From an uncultured Luteimonas sp. (lineage in GTDB: Bacteria; Pseudomonadota; Gammaproteobacteria; Xanthomonadales; Xanthomonadaceae), in the NCBI GenBank assembly GCA_938008415.1, contig CALLKI010000036.1:1-19287 (forward strand): a stretch of 19,287 bases of DNA. Direction: 5' to 3'. The notes under the pieces were generated by a model. That model was not told the DNA's origin, did no database searches, and saw nothing but the letters and a program-made list of their open reading frames with translations. Below are positions 1 through 8,830 of the stretch, in pieces. Position 1 is the first letter of the stretch, and the number at the start of each line of letters is the position of its first letter. Position numbers and translations under genes: made by a program.

Positions 1-279
1 CTGATCGAGCTGGAGATGCAGCTGAACGAGAAGCACGTGACCCTGACCGCCACGCAGCCGGCGCGCGAGTGGCTGGCGCGGCACGGCTTCGACCCGCTGA
101 TGGGCGCCCGGCCGATGGCGCGGGTGATCCGGGACCGGATCAAGCGCCCGCTGGCCGACGAGCTGCTGTTCGGCAAGCTGGTGGGCGGCGGCCGGGTCAG
201 CATCGACGTGCGCGATGGCGAGCTGGTCGTCGAGGCCCAGCCCGAACCGGAGCGGCTGTTGCCGGCGACGGTCGACTGA
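1..279 (+). CDS. clpA: ATP-dependent Clp protease ATP-binding subunit ClpA, C-terminal fragment
   Basis: This is the last 92 codons of a gene that enters from the left edge, in frame 1 and ending at TGA 277-279. The translation matches the C-terminal D2 small domain of ClpA, with the family-typical run GFDPLMGARPMARVI followed by KRPLADELLFG (Sensor-2 region, where the GAR arginine contacts ATP). ClpA is the hexameric AAA+ unfoldase that feeds N-degron and SsrA-tagged substrates to ClpP in the cytoplasm. The neighbours support the call, because clpA sits beside infA and aat in many gammaproteobacteria; Aat creates N-degrons that ClpAP destroys. The Walker motifs and the N-domain lie outside the window. 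E. coli has a tRNA-Ser gene between clpA and infA, and none is seen here. Confidence 0.93.
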   Translation: MIELEMQLNEKHVTLTATQPAREWLARHGFDPLMGARPMARVIRDRIKRPLADELLFGKLVGGGRVSIDVRDGELVVEAQPEPERLLPATVD

Positions 280-378
280 CGGCACGGTCCGGCCGCGATG
301 TGGCAAGGCGGCCTGCGGGCCGCCTTGCCCGTCCGCCCCGCGCATGCCGGCAGGCACGGCACGAGGCGGGCGAAAACG

Positions 379-404
379 AAAAGGCGGTCCAAGGACCGCC
401 TTTT
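379..404. terminator. Bidirectional intrinsic terminator between clpA and infA
   Basis: A perfect 12-bp inverted repeat has left arm AAAAGGCGGTCC (379-390), loop AA, and right arm GGACCGCCTTTT (393-404). The AAAA on one side and TTTT on the other give a U-tract in either direction. It lies between the convergent clpA and infA genes, so it can stop transcription from both. Confidence 0.85.
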
Positions 405-424
405 CAATCAATGCGTTGCGCGGG

Positions 425-643
425 TTACCTCATGCGGTAGGTGATGCGCCCCTTGGTCAGGTCGTAAGGCGTCATTTCCACCTTGACCCGGTCACCGGTG
501 AGGATGCGGATGTAGTTCTTGCGCATCCGCCCGGAGATGTGGGCGATGATCTCGTGGCCGTTCTCGAGCCGGACCCGGAACATGGTGTTCGGGAGCGTCT
601 CGGTGACCGTGCCTTCGAATTCGATGACGTCGTCTTTCGCCAT
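425..643 (-). CDS. infA: Translation initiation factor IF-1
   Basis: This 72-residue protein is the normal IF-1 length and near-identical in type to gammaproteobacterial IF-1. It begins MAKDDVIEFEGTV, carries the S1/OB-fold core with GHEIIAHISGRMRKNYIRI, and ends in DLTKGRITYRMR. IF-1 binds the ribosomal A site with IF-2 and IF-3 during initiation. The start is ATG at 641-643, with an AGGA ribosome-binding element about 4-7 bases upstream on the minus strand. It is the last gene of the leftward series trxB, acyltransferase, aat, infA. A 92-bp gap separates it from aat, and that gap contains a possible own promoter. The bidirectional terminator follows the stop codon. Confidence 0.97.
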   Translation of the reverse strand: MAKDDVIEFEGTVTETLPNTMFRVRLENGHEIIAHISGRMRKNYIRILTGDRVKVEMTPYDLTKGRITYRMR

Positions 644-697
644 TCGTCCTGATGCCAGATGGTTGGGCGGGCGGGGCCGTCCGGAACAAAGCGCGCC

Positions 698-727
698 ATT
701 CTCGCATGCGCGCAGGCGGCGATGCAA
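698..727 (-). promoter_or_regulatory. Possible sigma-70 promoter of infA
   Basis: On the minus strand, TTGCAT (722-727) is followed after 18 bp by GAGAAT (698-703), in the aat-infA gap. The matches to consensus are only 3/6 and 4/6. The placement, about 50 bases upstream of the infA start, is sensible, but this is a weak prediction. Confidence 0.3.
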
Positions 728-735
728 AACCCGGG

Positions 736-1470
736 CTAGCCGGCCAGCGCCGCGGCGGGGAGGGGGGCGAACGCGTCGCACCACGGCCCGGGTTCGCCGG
801 GCAGGGCGGCAAGGCGCGCCACTTCCGCGATGAAGGCGGGGCGGGGCATCCGCCCGGCCCCGAGCGCCACCAGGTGCGGGTTCTCCACCTGGGCGTCGAT
901 CAGCGGCCAGCCCCGCTCCCGCATCCACCGGGCCAGCGCGTACAGCGCGACCCTCGAGCCGCCGGACTCGGCGCTGAACATGCTCTCGCCGAAGAACATC
1001 CGGCCGATGGCCACGCCGTACAGGCCGCCGACCAGCCGCGCGCCGTCGAACACCTCGATGCTGTGCGCGTATCCCAGCCGGTGCAGGCCGATGTAGGCCT
1101 CGCGCATCCGCCCGGTGATCCAGGTCCCGTCCTGCCCGCGCCGGGGCACGGTGGCGCACAGGCCGATGACCTTGGCGAACGCGGTGTCGGCGCGGACCAT
1201 CCAGCCGGAGCGCCGCAGCGAGCGGCGGAAGCGGGAGGAAGGGCGGAGGGCCTCCGTGCGGAACACCGCCCGCGGGTCGGGGGACCACCACAGGATCGGC
1301 TGTCCCTCCGAGAACCAGGGGAAGATGCCGTTGCGGTAGGCGTTGAGCAGCCGTGGCGGGGACAGGTCGCCGCCGAAGGCGAGCAGCCCGTTCGGATGGG
1401 ACAGGGCCCGTTCCGGAGCGGGGAAGGGCGCGTGCGGGTCGTCCGCGAGGCGTGGCAGGTGCAGGCTCAC
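736..1470 (-). CDS. aat: Leucyl/phenylalanyl-tRNA--protein transferase
   Basis: This 244-residue protein transfers Leu or Phe from aminoacyl-tRNA to the N-terminus of proteins with basic N-terminal residues. That marks them for ClpS/ClpAP degradation. Family motifs are plain: GLLAFGGDL (about residues 28-36), NGIFPWF (47-53), WWSPDPRAVF (61-70) and GLYGVAIGRMFFGESMFS (about 148-165). The length is normal for the family. The start is GTG (1468-1470). No clear Shine-Dalgarno precedes it, but TACAAT lies just upstream (1477-1482), so a very short or leaderless transcript is possible alongside read-through from the acyltransferase gene 42 bp upstream. Proximity to clpA and infA is the conserved arrangement. 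Confidence 0.96.
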   Translation of the reverse strand: MSLHLPRLADDPHAPFPAPERALSHPNGLLAFGGDLSPPRLLNAYRNGIFPWFSEGQPILWWSPDPRAVFRTEALRPSSRFRRSLRRSGWMVRADTAFAKVIGLCATVPRRGQDGTWITGRMREAYIGLHRLGYAHSIEVFDGARLVGGLYGVAIGRMFFGESMFSAESGGSRVALYALARWMRERGWPLIDAQVENPHLVALGAGRMPRPAFIAEVARLAALPGEPGPWCDAFAPLPAAALAG

Positions 1471-1512
1471 GCCCGCATTGTAGGCGCCGCCCGGGTGCCG
1501 ACGGGGCCACGC

Positions 1513-2640
1513 TCAGGGGCCATGACGGAACGGGGAGCGCCGGGCGAGGACTTCCGCGTGGCCGCGCAGGAAGCGGGCCTCCTCGTCGCACCACGCCGCC
1601 AGCGCCTCCCGGAAACGCGGGTCGGCGATCCAGTGCCGGCTGCGGACGAAGGTGGGGAGGAAGCCGCGCGCGATCTTGTGCTCGCCCTGGGCGCCGGGCT
1701 CGAACACGGGCAGCCCTTCCCCCAGGCAGTACTCGATGCCCTGGTAGTAGCAGGCCTCGAAATGCAGCCCCGGCACCTGTTCGCGGCAGCCCCAGTAGCG
1801 GCCGTACAGGGTGTCGCCGCCGCGCAGGCACAGCGCACCGGCCAGCGGCTCGCCATCGCGCTCGGCCAGGAACAGGACCAGCGAACGTGGCATGGCCCGG
1901 GCCAGATGGCGGAAGAACGCCAGGGTCAGGGCCGGGAGATTGCCGTACGCGGCGAAGGTGTCCACGTAGTAGCCGTGCATCGCCTCCAGGTCCGCCTCGC
2001 CGGCCTCGTCGCCATGCACCACCCGGAAGGAGATGCCTGCGCTGGCGACCTTCCGCCGCTCCTGGCGGATGTTCTTGCGGTGCCGGTGGTCCATCGCCGC
2101 GAGGAAGTCCTCGAAGTCCGTCCAGCCGGCGTCGTTGCGCCAGTGGTACTGCACGTCCAGCCGTGGCAGCCAGTCTCCGCCGAAGTCCGCGTCCTCGTCC
2201 TGCGTATGGAAGTTGACGTGCGCGGAGGACAGCCCGAGCCGGCGGCATTCCTCCACCACCGCTGCGAGCAGCCGCCTGCGTGCCGCCCGGACGCGGGCCA
2301 GCAGCCGTGGCCCGGTGACCGGGGAATAGGGCACCGCGCCCAGCCACTTGGGGTAGTAGTCCAGCCCGTGGCGCGCGTAGGCATGCGCCCAGGCGTGGTC
2401 GAACACGAATTCGCCGTGGGAATTGGCCTTGAGGTAGCCGGGGGCCGCGGCGACCAGGGCGCCATCCTCCCACAGGGTCACGTGGTGCGGCGTCCAGCCC
2501 CGGTCCGCACGCAGGCAGCCACACGCTTCGAGCCCGTGCAGGAACGCATGCGAGACGAAGGGGTTGCGGCCGTCGTGCAGCGCGTCCCAGTCCCGGGCGG
2601 GCACGTCGCCAAGGGAACCGAGGATGCGCACGGTCGCCAT
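1513..2640 (-). CDS. COG3146/DUF482 family predicted N-acyltransferase
   Basis: This 375-residue protein looks like the DUF482 (COG3146) group, a GNAT/FemAB-fold set of predicted acyltransferases whose substrate is not established. Family-like segments include NPFVSHAFLHGLE near residue 26, an FVFDHAWAHAY stretch near 80, MDHRHRKNIRQERRKV near 185, and GRYWGCREQVPGLHFEACYYQGIEYC near 285. No signal peptide or membrane span is visible, so it is probably cytoplasmic. The start is ATG 2638-2640, with a GGAAGG element about five bases upstream. It occupies the slot between aat and trxB that holds cydCD in E. coli. Spacing of 42 bp to aat and 60 bp from trxB suggests cotranscription. The family assignment comes from recognising the sequence, and the function is open. 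Confidence 0.85.
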   Translation of the reverse strand: MATVRILGSLGDVPARDWDALHDGRNPFVSHAFLHGLEACGCLRADRGWTPHHVTLWEDGALVAAAPGYLKANSHGEFVFDHAWAHAYARHGLDYYPKWLGAVPYSPVTGPRLLARVRAARRRLLAAVVEECRRLGLSSAHVNFHTQDEDADFGGDWLPRLDVQYHWRNDAGWTDFEDFLAAMDHRHRKNIRQERRKVASAGISFRVVHGDEAGEADLEAMHGYYVDTFAAYGNLPALTLAFFRHLARAMPRSLVLFLAERDGEPLAGALCLRGGDTLYGRYWGCREQVPGLHFEACYYQGIEYCLGEGLPVFEPGAQGEHKIARGFLPTFVRSRHWIADPRFREALAAWCDEEARFLRGHAEVLARRSPFRHGP

Positions 2641-2663
2641 GTCAGCCTTCCGGCCGGCCGGGC

Positions 2664-2692
2664 CCGGGCACGGCCACGACGGCCATGCCCGG
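2664..2692 (-). other. Strong stem-loop between trxB and the acyltransferase gene
   Basis: Two 12-base arms (2664-2675 and 2681-2692) flank a 5-base loop. On the plus strand one pair is an A-C mismatch. On the minus strand, the direction of transcription, the same position is a G-U pair, so the RNA stem is fully paired. There is no U-tract, so it is not a classical terminator. It could act as an mRNA-processing or 3'-end-protecting element within the operon. Confidence 0.5.
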
Positions 2693-2700
2693 TGGCGGGC

Positions 2701-3654
2701 TCAGCCTTCCTTGTCGAGGAACCGCTCGGCGTCGAGCGCGGCCATGCAGCCGGACGCCGCGGAGGTGATCGCCTGGCGGTAGACCTGGTCGGCCACGTCG
2801 CCGGCCGCGAACACGCCCCGGACGGAGGTCTCGGTGGCGCCGCCGGACAGACCGGAACGGACCACGATGTAGCCGTTGTTCATCTCCAGCTGGCCCTCGA
2901 ACAGGGTGGTGTTCGGAGTGTGGCCGATGGCGACGAACAGGCCATGCAGGTCGATCCGGCGGGTGCCGCCGTCGAGCACCGACTTCAGCCGCACCCCGGT
3001 CACGCCCGCGTCGTCGCCGAGCACCTCGTCCACCACGTGGTGCCAGACCGGCTCGATCTTCCCCGCGGCGACCCTGGCGAACAGCTTGTCCTGCATGATC
3101 TTCTCGGCGCGCAGGGTGTCACGGCGGTGCACCAGGTACACCTTGCGCGCGATGTTCGACAGGTACAGGGCCTCCTCGACCGCGGTGTTGCCGCCGCCGA
3201 CCACGGCCACGTCCTGGTCCTTGTAGAAGAAGCCGTCGCAGGTCGCGCAGGCGGAGACGCCACGCCCCTTGTACTTCTCTTCCGAAGGCAGGCCCAGGTA
3301 CTTGGCGGTGGCGCCGGTGGCGATGATCAGCGCGTCGCAGGTGTACTCGCCGTTGTCGCCCTTGAGCCGGAACGGCCGCTGCGACAGGTCGGCGGTGTGG
3401 ATCTGGTCGAAGATGACCTCGGTGTTGAAGCGCTCGGCATGCGCCTGCATCCGCGCCATCAGGTCCGGGCCCATCACGCCGTCCACGTCGCCCGGCCAGT
3501 TGTCCACCTCGGTGGTCGTGGTCAGCTGCCCGCCGGGCTGCATCCCCGTGATCACCACCGGCCTGAGATTGGCACGGGCCGCGTAGATGGCGGCGGTCCA
3601 TCCGGCGGGGCCGGAACCGAGGATCAGCAGACGGGAATGCCTGGGCGTGTTCAT
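2701..3654 (-). CDS. trxB: Thioredoxin-disulfide reductase
   Basis: This 317-residue flavoenzyme reduces thioredoxin with NADPH. Visible motifs are the FAD-binding GSGPAG (13-18), the redox-active CATC (136-139) in the usual ACATCDGFF setting, the NADPH-binding GGGNTAVEEA starting near 153, and the C-terminal FAD motif GVFAAGDVAD. Length and order fit the low-molecular-weight bacterial TrxB. The start is ATG 3652-3654. No Shine-Dalgarno is visible, and TATAGC (3660-3665) lies five bases upstream, which would fit a leaderless transcript. It is the first gene of the leftward series and diverges from ald across 232 bp. Confidence 0.97.
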   Translation of the reverse strand: MNTPRHSRLLILGSGPAGWTAAIYAARANLRPVVITGMQPGGQLTTTTEVDNWPGDVDGVMGPDLMARMQAHAERFNTEVIFDQIHTADLSQRPFRLKGDNGEYTCDALIIATGATAKYLGLPSEEKYKGRGVSACATCDGFFYKDQDVAVVGGGNTAVEEALYLSNIARKVYLVHRRDTLRAEKIMQDKLFARVAAGKIEPVWHHVVDEVLGDDAGVTGVRLKSVLDGGTRRIDLHGLFVAIGHTPNTTLFEGQLEMNNGYIVVRSGLSGGATETSVRGVFAAGDVADQVYRQAITSAASGCMAALDAERFLDKEG

Positions 3655-3886
3655 GTACGGCTATACTCGCGGACGATATGGAACGGCTGCGTTCCGGGAC
3701 GTATAGCTTGGAGGCGCCGGCGCGGCGGCACAAGGCGCGATCGGCACCGGTACCGGAACATTCAGTACGATCCGCGTGTACGGCGCGAGGGGAGGCGCAA
3801 CTGGCCATGCCGTTCCACGTCCAGGCGCCAGGCACGTTCCGCGCGCGTCCCGCCTGCGCACGCGCCGCAGCCCGGAGATCATGACG
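3655..3886. promoter_or_regulatory. Divergent trxB / ald intergenic region
   Basis: This 232-bp non-coding gap must carry promoters for both directions. For trxB, TATAGC on the minus strand (3660-3665) is a possible -10. For ald, TACGAT (3766-3771) on the plus strand is a possible -10. Neither has a convincing -35. The sequence is less GC-rich near trxB. No gene is supported here. Confidence 0.4.
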
Positions 3887-4957
3887 ATGCGTATCGGTGT
3901 TCCGCGGGAAACCAAGACCCTCGAGGGCCGCGTGGCGCTGGTGCCCGCCGCGGCCGGCGACCTGGTCAAGCGCGGCCACGAGGTGTGGGTCGAGAAGGGC
4001 GCCGGCCTGCTCTCCGGGTTCCGCGACGAGGACTACGCCCGGCTCGGGGTGAAGATCGCCCCCGACGCGGCGGCGCTGTACGAGAAGGGCGAGCTGATCG
4101 TCAAGGTCAAGGAGCCGATCGGGGGCGACCTCGAGCACCTGCGCGGCGACCACCTGCTGTTCTGCTACCTGCACCTGGCCGCGGAGCCGGCGCTGGCGCG
4201 CAGGCTCCTTGGCATCGGCCTGACTGCGGTCGCGTTCGAGACGGTCGAGCTCGACAACGGGGAGCTGCCGCTGCTGGCGCCGATGTCGGTGATCGCGGGC
4301 AGGATCGCGGTGCAGGTCGGCACCCACTACCTGCACCAGCCGCTCGGCGGCAAGGGCAAGCTGCTCGGCGGGCTGCCCTCGACCGAGCGCGGCAGGGTCG
4401 TGGTGTTCGGCGCCGGCAAGGCCGGCGGCGCCGCGGCCGAGCTCGCGGCGGCATCCGGCGCCAACGTCACCGTGTTCGAGATGCGGCAGGACCGCATGCA
4501 GGAGATGATGCGGCTGGGCCGCAACGTCACCGCGCTGTACCCGTACCACGACGTGGTCGCGCGCGAGGTCGCCTCGGCGGACCTGGTCGTCGGCGCGGTG
4601 CTGGTCACCGGCGCCCGCGCCCCGCACGTGATGACCCGGGAGATGCTGCGCGACATGGCCGACGGCAGCGTGGTGGTGGACATCGCCATCGACCAGGGCG
4701 GGTGCTTCGAGACCTCGCGGCCGACCACCTGGGCCGAGCCGACCTACGTGGAGGAGGGTGTGACCCACTTCTGCGTCACCAACATGCCCGGCGCGGTGCC
4801 GCAGACCTCCTCGCAGGCGATCTGCGCGGCGATCCTGCCCTGGGTGGACCGGCTGGCCTCCGACCGCGACTGGCGCCGCCACGCGCCGCTGGCCCGGGGG
4901 ATCAACGTCGAGCAGGGCAGGCTGGTGCACCCGGCGCTGCAATCCATGGAACTTTGA
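3887..4957 (+). CDS. ald: Alanine dehydrogenase
   Basis: This 356-residue enzyme is predicted to interconvert L-alanine and pyruvate plus ammonia with NAD+/NADH. It starts MRIGVPRET, the hallmark of the AlaDH/PNT family. Residues matching the known active site are R15, K75 (in KVKEP), H96 (in YLHLA) and D269 (in DIAIDQGGCFETSRPT). The dinucleotide loop GAGKAG is at 175-180. ATG 3887 was chosen because GGAG (3874-3877) is nine bases upstream and because it gives exactly the family numbering for R15, K75 and H96. ATG 3881 is only three bases from the same site. The C-terminus ends roughly a dozen residues earlier than common family members (about 370). The gene sits where E. coli has lrp, directly upstream of ftsK. 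Confidence 0.92.
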   Translation: MRIGVPRETKTLEGRVALVPAAAGDLVKRGHEVWVEKGAGLLSGFRDEDYARLGVKIAPDAAALYEKGELIVKVKEPIGGDLEHLRGDHLLFCYLHLAAEPALARRLLGIGLTAVAFETVELDNGELPLLAPMSVIAGRIAVQVGTHYLHQPLGGKGKLLGGLPSTERGRVVVFGAGKAGGAAAELAAASGANVTVFEMRQDRMQEMMRLGRNVTALYPYHDVVAREVASADLVVGAVLVTGARAPHVMTREMLRDMADGSVVVDIAIDQGGCFETSRPTTWAEPTYVEEGVTHFCVTNMPGAVPQTSSQAICAAILPWVDRLASDRDWRRHAPLARGINVEQGRLVHPALQSMEL

Positions 4958-5003
4958 CGTAGTATCAATGGATTGGACCAACTTCCTAAGGCGATGGATC
5001 ACG

Positions 5004-7361
<2,358 letters not shown>

Positions 7362-7397
7362 CGTTCAGCCTGTTGCCACCTCGAGACCGGGGCCGAA

Positions 7398-7419
7398 GGC
7401 ACGCATTCAGTTGCGTGCC
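7398..7419 (+). other. Stem-loop in the ftsK-lolA gap
   Basis: A perfect 8-bp inverted repeat, GGCACGCA (7398-7405) and TGCGTGCC (7412-7419), has a 6-base loop. No T-tract follows, so it is unlikely to end transcription fully. It lies 40 bases before the lolA start and could modulate read-through or mRNA stability. Confidence 0.4.
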
Positions 7420-7458
7420 GGCACACTGGACGCAATGGCATTCCCGGAAGCACGAGAG

Positions 7459-8088
7459 ATGACCCGACTCCTCCACTGGTTCGCACTCGCCATCGCACTG
7501 GCCTCCGACACCGCTTCCGCCGCCGACGCCCGTGCCCGGTTCGAGGCCTTCAGCCGTGGCCTGCAGGGCTTGGACGGCCACTTCATCCAACGCGTCTATG
7601 ACGGCAACGGCCAGCTGAAGGAAAGCACCAGCGGCCGCGTCGCGCTCTCCGCGCCGCGCCTGTTCCGCTGGGAATACCAGAAGCCATATCCGCAGCTGAT
7701 CGTGGCCGACGGGAAGACGGTCTGGGTGTACGACCCGGACCTGGAGCAGGTCACCCGCCGCCCGCAGGGCGAAGCCGAGCAGGACAGCCCGCTCGCTGTG
7801 CTGGTCGATCCCTCCCGTCTCGAGCGCGACTACGCCGTCGAGGACGGCGGCAGTTCCGGTGGCCTGGACTGGGTGGTGCTGAAGCCGAAGGCGGGTGGTG
7901 GCGACGCGCCGTTCGAGTCCGCGCGCATCGGCCTGGACGCATCCGGCGTGGCGCGCATGGACATCGTGGACGCGCTGGGCCAGCGTACCGAGATCGAGTT
8001 CCACGGCTGGAAGCGCAACCCGGCGTTCTCCCGCGACACCTTCAGCTTCACCCCGCCGCCCGGCGCGGACGTCATCGGCGACGGCTGA
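7459..8088 (+). CDS. lolA: Outer-membrane lipoprotein carrier protein LolA
   Basis: This 209-residue periplasmic chaperone takes lipoproteins from the LolCDE transporter to LolB at the outer membrane. It begins with a Sec signal peptide, roughly residues 1-21 (MTRLLHWFALAIALASDTASA), then the mature ARARFEAFSRGLQGLDGHF. The LolA features FRWEY, TVWVYDPDLEQVTRR and the C-terminal FSFTPPPGADVI are present. ATG 7459 is preceded by GGAAG eight bases upstream and places the signal peptide at the N-terminus. The upstream in-frame ATG at 7435 would only add charged residues before it. It follows ftsK by 97 bp, in the conserved order ftsK-lolA-rarA. Its stop overlaps a possible ATG of the next reading frame. 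Confidence 0.95.
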   Translation: MTRLLHWFALAIALASDTASAADARARFEAFSRGLQGLDGHFIQRVYDGNGQLKESTSGRVALSAPRLFRWEYQKPYPQLIVADGKTVWVYDPDLEQVTRRPQGEAEQDSPLAVLVDPSRLERDYAVEDGGSSGGLDWVVLKPKAGGGDAPFESARIGLDASGVARMDIVDALGQRTEIEFHGWKRNPAFSRDTFSFTPPPGADVIGDG

Positions 8089-8120
8089 TGCGATCCGGGG
8101 CACGAGGGAACGACGCCGGC

Positions 8121-8762
8121 ATGAATACCCTGGGGACGCACCTGCAACGCCTGGCGGGCGTCCTCCTGGCCTGCCTGCCGCTGCTGGGGTCCGTTCCGGC
8201 CGCCGCGCAGGAAACGCCCATGCCCCGTGCCGGGCAGGTGACCAGCGGGGACGAGACCCTCGACAACGCGGTGGCCGCGGTGCTGCTGACCGAACTGGGG
8301 GCCCAATTCGGCGGCGAGCCGGTGTCGTTGCGCCTGGATTCGGTCGACGTCCGCCCGCTGAACGGCGGCGACCGGCTGGTCAGCGGGGAAGGGCGGGTTC
8401 GCGTCGCCGACGACCAGGAGTGGATCCCGTTCCGCTACCGCACCACCTGGGACGCCACCTTCGCCAGCGCCGGGCAGCCGGTGGTCAGCTTCGCCGGTAC
8501 CGGCAGGCCGCTGCCGAACGACGCCACCCTGGTCCGCCAGCTCGACGAACAGGTGTCCGCGGAACTGGAACGCCAGGCGGGCACGCGCACCTGGCTGCAG
8601 CTGGACCGGATTTCCACGACCGCCCTCGGCAGCCGTTTCCTGCGGATCGAGGCGGGCGGTCTGGCCGACCTGGGGCCCGAGGGCACCTCGCAGGTCCGCA
8701 TCAGGGCCCTGTACGACACCGTGCGGGCTGCCTGGTTGCGGGTCAATTACGATCTGGACTGA
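8121..8762 (+). CDS. Unassigned exported protein between lolA and rarA
   Basis: I do not recognise a named family. The 213-residue product has a clear Sec signal peptide (LQRLAGVLLACLPLLGSVPAAAQ, about residues 8-30). A soluble, Cys-free mature part follows that looks mainly beta-rich, with alternating segments such as RVRVADDQEWIPFRYRTTWD. ATG 8121 was chosen because GAGGGA (8104-8109) is 11 bases upstream and the signal peptide then begins properly; ATG 8088 overlaps the lolA stop but lacks a ribosome site. It lies 32 bp after lolA and 68 bp before rarA on the same strand, so it is probably cotranscribed with lolA. A periplasmic location is inferred; the role is unknown. Confidence 0.8.
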   Translation: MNTLGTHLQRLAGVLLACLPLLGSVPAAAQETPMPRAGQVTSGDETLDNAVAAVLLTELGAQFGGEPVSLRLDSVDVRPLNGGDRLVSGEGRVRVADDQEWIPFRYRTTWDATFASAGQPVVSFAGTGRPLPNDATLVRQLDEQVSAELERQAGTRTWLQLDRISTTALGSRFLRIEAGGLADLGPEGTSQVRIRALYDTVRAAWLRVNYDLD

Positions 8763-8767
8763 CACGT

Positions 8768-8799
8768 GCCCGTCGCAGTGCCTGCGACGGGCGCTTGCT
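8768..8799 (+). terminator. Terminator-like hairpin before rarA
   Basis: A perfect 10-bp stem, GCCCGTCGCA (8768-8777) and TGCGACGGGC (8783-8792), has a 5-base loop and is followed by a broken T-rich stretch, GCTTGCT. The stem is strong and the tail is poor, so partial termination between the exported-protein gene and rarA is the likely effect. Confidence 0.5.
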
Positions 8800-8830
8800 A
8801 TCTTGGACCAGCCACCCCATACCCGTTCCC

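Noticed and set aside
1714..1721. CCCTTCCC, a KOPS octamer in the wrong direction
   Set aside because: A single opposing octamer is expected by chance in GC-rich coding DNA; it was counted against the polarity claim but does not define a feature.
652..4962. A 1436-codon open frame on the plus strand across infA, aat, trxB and ald
   Set aside because: It is a composition effect of GC-rich third positions opposite or out of frame with well-supported genes; its product is low-complexity and resembles no protein I know. The same holds for the long frames opposite ftsK, rarA and the copper operon.
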